Below are positions 54,867 to 59,676 of a stretch of 59,676 nucleotides of DNA, piece by piece. The notes under the pieces are model-generated. The model did no database searches and was not told where the DNA came from. It worked only from the letters and a program-made list of their open reading frames with translations. The stretch spans positions 1 through 59,676 of the forward strand of contig JAFVBS010000017.1 of assembly GCA_017479865.1 (NCBI GenBank), written 5' to 3'. The position numbers and the translations under genes were made by a program. The stretch's first letter is position 1; each line of letters begins with the position of its first letter. Source of the stretch: Clostridia bacterium. Its GTDB lineage: Bacteria; Bacillota; Clostridia; TANB77; CAG-508.

Positions 54867-56453
54867 TTATTCATAAATTCTATAATCAATTTCTGGAAAA
54901 ATACAATCTTTTTCTTCAATATCTTTCAAAAAGTCCTCATCGATATTATCAGCTAATAATTCCTCATACAATTTGGTAAATCGACCAATATGATCTTTAA
55001 TACGCTTTTTGGCATAATCTACCATGGTTCCATTGGTAATAATAAATAACCAATCACTGCTTTGTGCCAATAAAAGTTCCCTTGCACATTGGTTTAAAGC
55101 ACGTATGCGAAGAGAAATTTTTTCCTTAGAAAATTTTTGCGCTAATTCTACCATTCTATCACCAGCAACATGCAAATGCCTATGTACATAATCATTGGTT
55201 TGGTTGAGCCAAACTTCGCTATATCCATTTGCGCCCCAACTAGAACGGCAAGGAGTAGCAATTTGCATCAATGGATACTTGTCAATATACTCACCAGGAG
55301 TAATCAAACTAAAATTACAATCATCATAATAAATTTTTTTAAATAAAATATATAACCAATATGGACCTTCATACCACCAATGACCATAAAGCTCTGCGTC
55401 ATAGGGGCATAGAATAATAGGTGGGTTAGTCGTGAGAGGTGCTAAATGTTCAATTTGCTTTTTCCTACTATCAAAAAAGTGCCCTGCTTGTTTTTCGGCT
55501 GAATCTTTTGCCCATTGTAAATTGTAGTAATCTTTTTCACAATCTTTTCCTGTAATACGATAATATTTAATACCAGTATGAACTCTAGCACCATTAGAAG
55601 CAATATATGGTTTAATGTAATCATAAGGAGCGTCATATCCAATATCGCGGTAAAATTCACGATAGTTAAAATCTCCAGGGTAGCCATTAATGGAACTCCA
55701 AACTTGTCTTGATGACTCAATATCACGTCCAAAGGCAATCACTCCATTTGGTGAAACAATCGGAGCAAAAGTACCATAAATAGGGGTAGGGTTGGCATAT
55801 AAAATACCATGAGACTCTGTAATAATATATTCAATGCCGAATTCTTTCAAATATTTGTCTGCTTCTGGTACATAGCCACATTCAGGAAGCCAAATTCCAC
55901 GTGGTTTTTTGCCAAAATATTTTTCATAAGTTTGTACACCAATTGCAATTTGTGCTTTTACTGCTTTTTCATTCACATATAAAATAGGAAAGTACCCATG
56001 AGTAGCACCACAAGTAATAATCTCTAATTTTTCAGTATCTTGAAAATGTTTAAAGCCGTTAATAATGTTACGATGATAAACATTTTCAAACAAAAAAAGG
56101 TCATTGGTATAACGGTCAAAATAGTATTTTGCGAGTTCGTTCTCGTGAGGATTGTCCTTGGTGCGAAGAATTTCTTTTTTGCTAAGCTCAATATGAGAAT
56201 GTAAATATTGCACATATCTTTCTTGCAAAAGCTTATTATCAAGCATATTTAAAAGAGGGGGAGTCATTGACATGGTAATACGAAAATCAATGTTTTCCTC
56301 CTCTAATTTTTGAAAATTAGTTAAGAGTGGAAGATAGGTTTCAGAAGTAGCTTCAAAGAGCCATTGTTCCTCTAAATAATCTTTACTTTCAGGGTGATGA
56401 ATAAAAGGCAAGTGTGCGTGTAATACAAAGCTTACATATCCTTTGGGGTTCAT
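54867..56453 (-). CDS. GH57 1,4-alpha-glucan branching enzyme-like protein
   Basis: A GH57-family protein (528 residues) with a C-terminal DUF1957 region. HAHLPFIHHPE, GIWLPECGYVPEADKYL (catalytic Glu), CPYDAELYGHWWYEGPYW (catalytic Asp). It would make or trim alpha-1,6 branches in glycogen. The ATG at 56453 follows AAGGAG. It follows the DUF4912 gene across a repeat element. Confidence 0.9.
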   Translation of the reverse strand: MNPKGYVSFVLHAHLPFIHHPESKDYLEEQWLFEATSETYLPLLTNFQKLEEENIDFRITMSMTPPLLNMLDNKLLQERYVQYLHSHIELSKKEILRTKDNPHENELAKYYFDRYTNDLFLFENVYHRNIINGFKHFQDTEKLEIITCGATHGYFPILYVNEKAVKAQIAIGVQTYEKYFGKKPRGIWLPECGYVPEADKYLKEFGIEYIITESHGILYANPTPIYGTFAPIVSPNGVIAFGRDIESSRQVWSSINGYPGDFNYREFYRDIGYDAPYDYIKPYIASNGARVHTGIKYYRITGKDCEKDYYNLQWAKDSAEKQAGHFFDSRKKQIEHLAPLTTNPPIILCPYDAELYGHWWYEGPYWLYILFKKIYYDDCNFSLITPGEYIDKYPLMQIATPCRSSWGANGYSEVWLNQTNDYVHRHLHVAGDRMVELAQKFSKEKISLRIRALNQCARELLLAQSSDWLFIITNGTMVDYAKKRIKDHIGRFTKLYEELLADNIDEDFLKDIEEKDCIFPEIDYRIYE

Positions 56454-56496
56454 AATTTGTTTCTCCTTTTTCACGAAAAAATGCTATAAATTTTCA

Positions 56497-56632
56497 CAAA
56501 ATAATGTTACAAATTCTCAAGCTACGCTTGTAGAATTTGTTAGTCCGTTTTGTCTCGTTAGAGAAGGGAATGCTTCAGTTGTTCCGCTACGCTACACCTA
56601 CGCGGGCTTCGCTTTCTTGTAACATTATTTTG
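56497..56632. mobile_element. 136-bp element with perfect 16-bp inverted ends
   Basis: Ends CAAAATAATGTTACAA and its exact complement. Inside are smaller palindromes (AAGCTACGCTT; GCTACGCTAC). Same end sequence as at 6901-6916, and a related shorter copy at 59322-59383. No coding capacity. Confidence 0.72.
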
Positions 56633-56650
56633 CAATATCAGATTGATAAA

Positions 56651-57463
56651 TCAACTATGTGAACTAAATTGCGAAGAAGAAAGGGCTATGCCAAGTTCAT
56701 CACCATTTAATTCATCATGATAAATTTCTTGATAGAAATCATAAATATTATAAATTTTTCCAATACGGTTTATAAAGCTCATTGTAGAAATATCTTTTTC
56801 TATTGTAACATTTGTTTTCACGTTTTGAAAGAAGACCGTTTTTCCTAAGTGGTCAAATAAAATATGGTCGTTTGGCACATTCATCTCATTAGATGAAGTA
56901 ATATATACCACATGATTTTGGCTTTCTTGTTGTATTGACTTACGAATTAACTCGACTTTGTATTTGCAATCACTGTCTGCAATATGAAGATACCAACTAT
57001 TAGCATAATCATTAATTTCTACTTCAAATTGATAATGAATATCTTCGTTAGTAACAACCAAATAAGGTTTTGTATTTTGAAAGAAATTTTCACCATACTG
57101 TTTGAGCAAATTTTCTCTATCACTATCTGAAATATCCCAATATACAAATAAAATACTTGGAGTTTGTGCTAAAATTTTGACAATGGTTTGACTATAACGA
57201 TAAGGCAAATCATAATATTCCATACTAGTGGCAATTGCTTTTTTGCGAGAAGTGCTTTTAGCTTTTGCTAAAGAAGCATTTTTTTTGCTACTAGTTTTTT
57301 TGCGAGAGCCAGTAGTTTTTTTTGTACTAGGGCTTTTTTTGGTTGCGGTACTTTTACTAGTAGTCTTTGCAGAGGCTTTCTTGCGAGTAGGAGCCTTTGT
57401 TTCTTTTTTTGTCGTGGTTATTTCTGAAATTTCTTCTAATTTCTCTTTTGCTTTTTTTGGCAT
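56651..57463 (-). CDS. DUF4912 domain protein with Lys/Ser/Thr-rich N-terminus
   Basis: 270 residues: a highly basic repeat-like N-terminal tail (about 1-80, KKTT/SRKK), then a DUF4912 domain (PYRYSQTIVKILAQTPSIL, FVYWDIS, SWYLHIADSD). In Clostridia this gene commonly precedes a GH57 branching enzyme, as here, so a role in glycogen handling is inferred. GGAGG precedes the ATG. Confidence 0.85.
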   Translation of the reverse strand: MPKKAKEKLEEISEITTTKKETKAPTRKKASAKTTSKSTATKKSPSTKKTTGSRKKTSSKKNASLAKAKSTSRKKAIATSMEYYDLPYRYSQTIVKILAQTPSILFVYWDISDSDRENLLKQYGENFFQNTKPYLVVTNEDIHYQFEVEINDYANSWYLHIADSDCKYKVELIRKSIQQESQNHVVYITSSNEMNVPNDHILFDHLGKTVFFQNVKTNVTIEKDISTMSFINRIGKIYNIYDFYQEIYHDELNGDELGIALSSSQFSSHS

Positions 57464-57561
57464 TTTTTCCTCCGTTAAATCTCATTTTTCTATTTATATA
57501 TACTATATCAAAATCAAAACAATTTCAATAGAAAAGTAAAACAAAATTGAAAAAAATTGTG

Positions 57562-57590
57562 TTGATTTCCTCAATAAAGAGTGATACAAT
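57562..57590 (+). promoter_or_regulatory. promoter of the deoxynucleoside kinase-like gene
   Basis: TTGATT, 17-bp spacer, TACAAT, 34 bp before the ATG. Confidence 0.7.
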
Positions 57591-57624
57591 TTGAAACAAC
57601 AAAGCAAAAATGGGGGAAGTAAAC

Positions 57625-58203
57625 ATGGCAAACTCAAAAATTATTATTGTAGAAGGGGCACAAGGAGCTGGAAAAACAACCGTCACAGATTTTTTAAGAT
57701 ATGCAATTAAATATACTAATTTATATCGTTTGACGGGAACTGCCGATAGTAGTTCAGAAGGCAAAAAAAAGGCTACTATTATGTATCAAAATTTACTTGC
57801 TTATATGAAAACATTAGAAAATTTATCAATTAATCTTTTATTTGACCGTACTTTCTTTACAGAAGAAAATTATTGTCGTTTAAAAAAGAAAGAATATTCC
57901 TTTACGGATGTATATGAAGAACTCCTAAAAGAGCTAAGTACTATGGATTTTGATATTTACTATATTACTTTATATTTAAAAGATGAAACATTATATGAAA
58001 AAAGGCTTGCAAGGGAAGGAAAAGCAGTTCCCGAATATGCAAAATTCAAAGCGGAATCAAGCATTAGTCAACAAAGAGTATACCTGCAAATGGCAGAGGA
58101 AATCAAACAACAATATCCCAATATTCATGTTATTAATTTGGAAAATAGTAGAGACATTGAAGAGGTTCAAAAGGAACTAAGAAAATTATTCGAAGCAGAA
58201 TGA
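57625..58203 (+). CDS. deoxynucleoside/thymidylate kinase-like P-loop protein
   Basis: A 192-residue P-loop kinase: VEGAQGAGKTTVTDFL at the start, LLFDRTFFTEENY (DR-type motif as in dNK/TMPK) and a lid with KRLAREGK. Thymidylate kinase or dNK is likely, the exact substrate unsure. The ATG 57625 follows GGGGGAAG. Confidence 0.8.
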   Translation: MANSKIIIVEGAQGAGKTTVTDFLRYAIKYTNLYRLTGTADSSSEGKKKATIMYQNLLAYMKTLENLSINLLFDRTFFTEENYCRLKKKEYSFTDVYEELLKELSTMDFDIYYITLYLKDETLYEKRLAREGKAVPEYAKFKAESSISQQRVYLQMAEEIKQQYPNIHVINLENSRDIEEVQKELRKLFEAE

Positions 58204-58222
58204 GAAAAATGCAGGATAATGC

Positions 58223-58252
58223 TTGACAACGCGTGCTAAATTATGGTACAAT
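58223..58252 (+). promoter_or_regulatory. promoter of rplU operon
   Basis: TTGACA, 18-bp spacer, TACAAT. Confidence 0.8.
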
Positions 58253-58257
58253 ATTTA

Positions 58258-58357
58258 TCTGTAAGCCGCCTGGGTCGGGCAACTAAATATTACATTTTGT
58301 AATTGCCTTGTATTGATGCTTAGCGAGTATACAAATAAAGGGAGGTGTACATCAACA
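58258..58357 (+). ncRNA. ribosomal protein L21 leader
   Basis: The 5' untranslated region before rplU, about 100 nt, holds the GCCGCCTGGGTCGGGC core seen in L21 leaders of Firmicutes and a GATGC...GCGAG segment, then GGGAGGTG. Autogenous binding by L21 is the known model. Confidence 0.7.
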
Positions 58358-58723
58358 ATGTACGCAATTATTGAAAGCTGTGGAAAACAGTATAAAGTAA
58401 CTGAAGGGGATGTTGTATTCTTCGAAAAGTTAAACGCCGAAGAAGGAAAAAAAGTAACATTTGATAATGTTATTTTAGTATCTGGTGACAAAAAGGTAGA
58501 AGTAGGAGCTCCTTATGTAAAAGGTGTTAAAGTAGAAGGAAAAGTAGTTTCTCACGGAAAAGGAAAGAAAATTTTAGTTTACAAATACAAAGCTAAAAAG
58601 AACTACAGAAGAACACAAGGACACAGACAACCATATACCAAAGTAGAAATTACAAAAATCAAATTGCCTACTGAAAAAGCAGAAAAAGCTGAGTCAAAAG
58701 AAACTGCTAAAGCAGAAGCTTAA
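58358..58723 (+). CDS. rplU: 50S ribosomal protein L21
   Basis: 121 residues: [14 protein letters not shown], then [43 protein letters not shown]-terminal Lys/Glu/Ala tail. Strong GGGAGGTG site. The Prp (ysxB) gene normally between rplU and rpmA is absent. Confidence 0.97.
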   Translation: MYAIIESCGKQYKVTEGDVVFFEKLNAEEGKKVTFDNVILVSGDKKVEVGAPYVKGVKVEGKVVSHGKGKKILVYKYKAKKNYRRTQGHRQPYTKVEITKIKLPTEKAEKAESKETAKAEA

Positions 58724-58769
58724 ATGAATGATAAAATAAATCCATATCAATCGAAGGGAGTGAGATAGC

Positions 58770-59042
58770 ATGGCTCATAAAAAAGGTCAAGGTAGTGTAA
58801 AAAACGGTCGCGATAGTGAGTCAAAACGTTTAGGTCTAAAAAGAGCTGACGGACAGGTTGTTCCAGCTGGAAATATTCTAGTAAGACAAAGAGGTACAAA
58901 ATTCCATCCAGGTACTAATGTTGGTATTGGTAGTGATGATACTTTATATGCTAAAGTAACTGGAACTGTAAAATTTGAAAGACTAGGAAGAGACAAAAAG
59001 AAAGTGAGTGTTTATCCAGTAGAGGAAACAGCTACAAAATAA
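58770..59042 (+). CDS. rpmA: 50S ribosomal protein L27
   Basis: 90 residues. It begins directly [16 protein letters not shown]. Most Firmicutes make L27 with about nine extra N-terminal residues, cut off by the protease Prp; here both the extension and Prp gene are missing, as in Gram-negative L27. Only 46 nt separate it from rplU. Confidence 0.96.
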   Translation: MAHKKGQGSVKNGRDSESKRLGLKRADGQVVPAGNILVRQRGTKFHPGTNVGIGSDDTLYAKVTGTVKFERLGRDKKKVSVYPVEETATK

Positions 59043-59052
59043 ATAAATGAAA

Positions 59053-59098
59053 AAAGCGCCTAATATGAACTGAACCCAAAAAGTTAGGCACTTTTTTT
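59053..59098 (+). terminator. terminator of rplU-rpmA
   Basis: AAGCGCCTAA pairs with TTAGGCACTT with one mismatch, ending in a T7 run. Confidence 0.8.
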
Positions 59099-59185
59099 GT
59101 ACTTCCATTTTGAAAATGCTGTAAAAATATTATAATTAAATAAAAAGAACAAATATTACAATTTCATGACGTTTTTGAAAAAATG

Positions 59186-59215
59186 TTGACAAAACTGCAA
59201 CCTAATAGGTAAAAT
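59186..59215 (+). promoter_or_regulatory. promoter of the second prepilin-like gene
   Basis: TTGACA, 18-bp spacer, TAAAAT, with the same upstream box (TTACAATTTCATGAC) as the first prepilin-like gene. Confidence 0.72.
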
Positions 59216-59251
59216 AGAAGAAGAAAAAAACAAAAGAGGAGAAAACAAAGG

Positions 59252-59308
59252 ATGATGAAGCTTCTGCCCAAAAGGATATCCCTTGCGAAGCAAGAGTGTC
59301 CCTTTTGA
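59252..59308 (+). CDS. possible leader peptide
   Basis: An 18-residue open frame (MMKLLPKRISLAKQECPF) after AGAGGAG, overlapping an imperfect palindrome centred on CTTGC-GAA-GCAAG. It could be a leader ORF in the long 5' region of the prepilin-like gene, or chance within a repeat element. Confidence 0.3.
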   Translation: MMKLLPKRISLAKQECPF

Positions 59309-59321
59309 CAGATAAAAACAC

Positions 59322-59383
59322 AATGTTACAAGAAAGCATAAATTGCATAGGGCAGTGCGTTTGTAACATTTTGTAACATTATT
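59322..59383. repeat. short derivative of the TTGTAACATT inverted-repeat element
   Basis: AATGTTACAA on the left, TTGTAACATT (twice, in tandem) on the right, with AGAAAGC shared with the end of the element at 56497-56632. It sits in the leader of the prepilin-like gene. Confidence 0.55.
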
Positions 59384-59418
59384 CTAAAAACAAAAAAAGA
59401 AAAATTGGAGGGAAACAA

Positions 59419-59676
59419 ATGTTAAATGAAAAATTAAAAAACAAAAACGGTATTACACTTATTGCACTCGTTGTTACCATTGTAGTATTGCTCATACTAG
59501 CAAGTGTTACTATTCAAATGGTATTTAGCGACAACGGCATTATCAAACGAGCACAAGGAGCAGCAGATGCACAAAAAGAGGCACAAGATAAAGATACCTT
59601 AGCTACCATGATGGCAGGTTATGAAGTAGAAAAATTAACTAGTAGCAAATCACTGCTAGACTATTTTACAGAGCAA
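59419..59676 (+). CDS. prepilin-like protein, second copy (cut by window edge)
   Basis: The first 86 residues: a short charged start, then NGITLIALVVTIVVLLILAS, the same prepilin-like segment as the GLUG adhesin, followed by DNGIIKRAQGAADAQKEAQ. It runs off the right edge. GGAGGG precedes the ATG. Probably a surface adhesin or pseudopilin of the same type. Confidence 0.85.
   Translation, partial: MLNEKLKNKNGITLIALVVTIVVLLILASVTIQMVFSDNGIIKRAQGAADAQKEAQDKDTLATMMAGYEVEKLTSSKSLLDYFTEQ

Noticed and set aside
57228..57539. 103-residue forward-strand reading frame
   Set aside because: It is antisense to the Lys/Ser-rich start of the DUF4912 gene, whose repeats create open frames; no good ribosome site.

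Overview
The window is about 33% GC, uses TAA stops most often, has AGGAGG-type ribosome binding sites and sigma-A-like promoters, and carries sporulation genes (an H-type small acid-soluble spore protein and a YtxC-family protein). It also has a sortase, a cohesin and dockerin pair, and Clostridia-type housekeeping genes. This points to an uncultured-type, low-GC, spore-forming gut member of the Clostridia. No rRNA, CRISPR array or prophage was seen.

Layout. 1-5.4 kb: cell-wall and housekeeping genes (DacF-like carboxypeptidase running off the left edge, VanW, SspH, TGS-nucleoside kinase, RNHCP protein, MetK). 5.4-13.4 kb: a surface-assembly block with a sorted cohesin protein, its sortase, a dockerin-bearing glucosaminidase, a cadherin-like membrane protein, and a giant prepilin-like GLUG-repeat adhesin broken by a frameshift in an A7 run. 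A second prepilin-like gene starts at the right edge behind a similar promoter. 13.4-19.9 kb: a polysaccharide/envelope operon (processive GT2, GH5, flippase-like protein, GT8, two PlsC-type acyltransferases). 20-21.6 kb: an Abi-like fragment, a lone tRNA-Gly gene and ppaC. 21.8-38.7 kb: ABC exporter, recD2, comF, KAP NTPase, radical SAM protein, thyX, murB, yvcK, glycogen debranching enzyme, ruvC, holA and rpmE. 38.8-59 kb: miaB-mutS, a Ca2+-type P-ATPase, polysaccharide deacetylase, thrS, a reduced SecDF, ytxC, GT2, GH57 with DUF4912, a deoxynucleoside kinase, and rplU-rpmA with an L21 leader.

The most striking observation is a possible four-base-codon (quadruplet) decoding system. Three genes, all for DNA processing or uptake (recD2, comF, ruvC), are each interrupted by one extra C placed exactly at a codon boundary before a conserved glycine GGA codon, so the message reads NNN-CGGA. 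By manual scan, CGG is almost absent as an in-frame codon elsewhere in the window: four occurrences in all, three of them at these sites. The only tRNA gene in the window is a tRNA-Gly(UCC) with two anomalies. It has G37 where A37 is usual, so bases 34-37 read UCCG, the exact complement of CGGA. It also has a disrupted anticodon stem (U30 x C40) that can refold into a stem with a bulge and an 8-nt loop. The tRNA has its own promoter and terminator. I infer that it may read CGGA as glycine and so control production of RuvC, RecD2 and ComF. Real pseudogenes or sequence errors remain alternatives, because recD2 (TAA), the ABC ATPase (TGA plus CGA in the Walker A) and the GLUG gene (A7) carry lesions this tRNA would not fix.

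Other themes are small elements with terminal inverted repeats (two of about 175 bp, one of 136 bp), an in-frame palindrome inside miaB, and L27 without the Prp-cleaved extension or the Prp gene.
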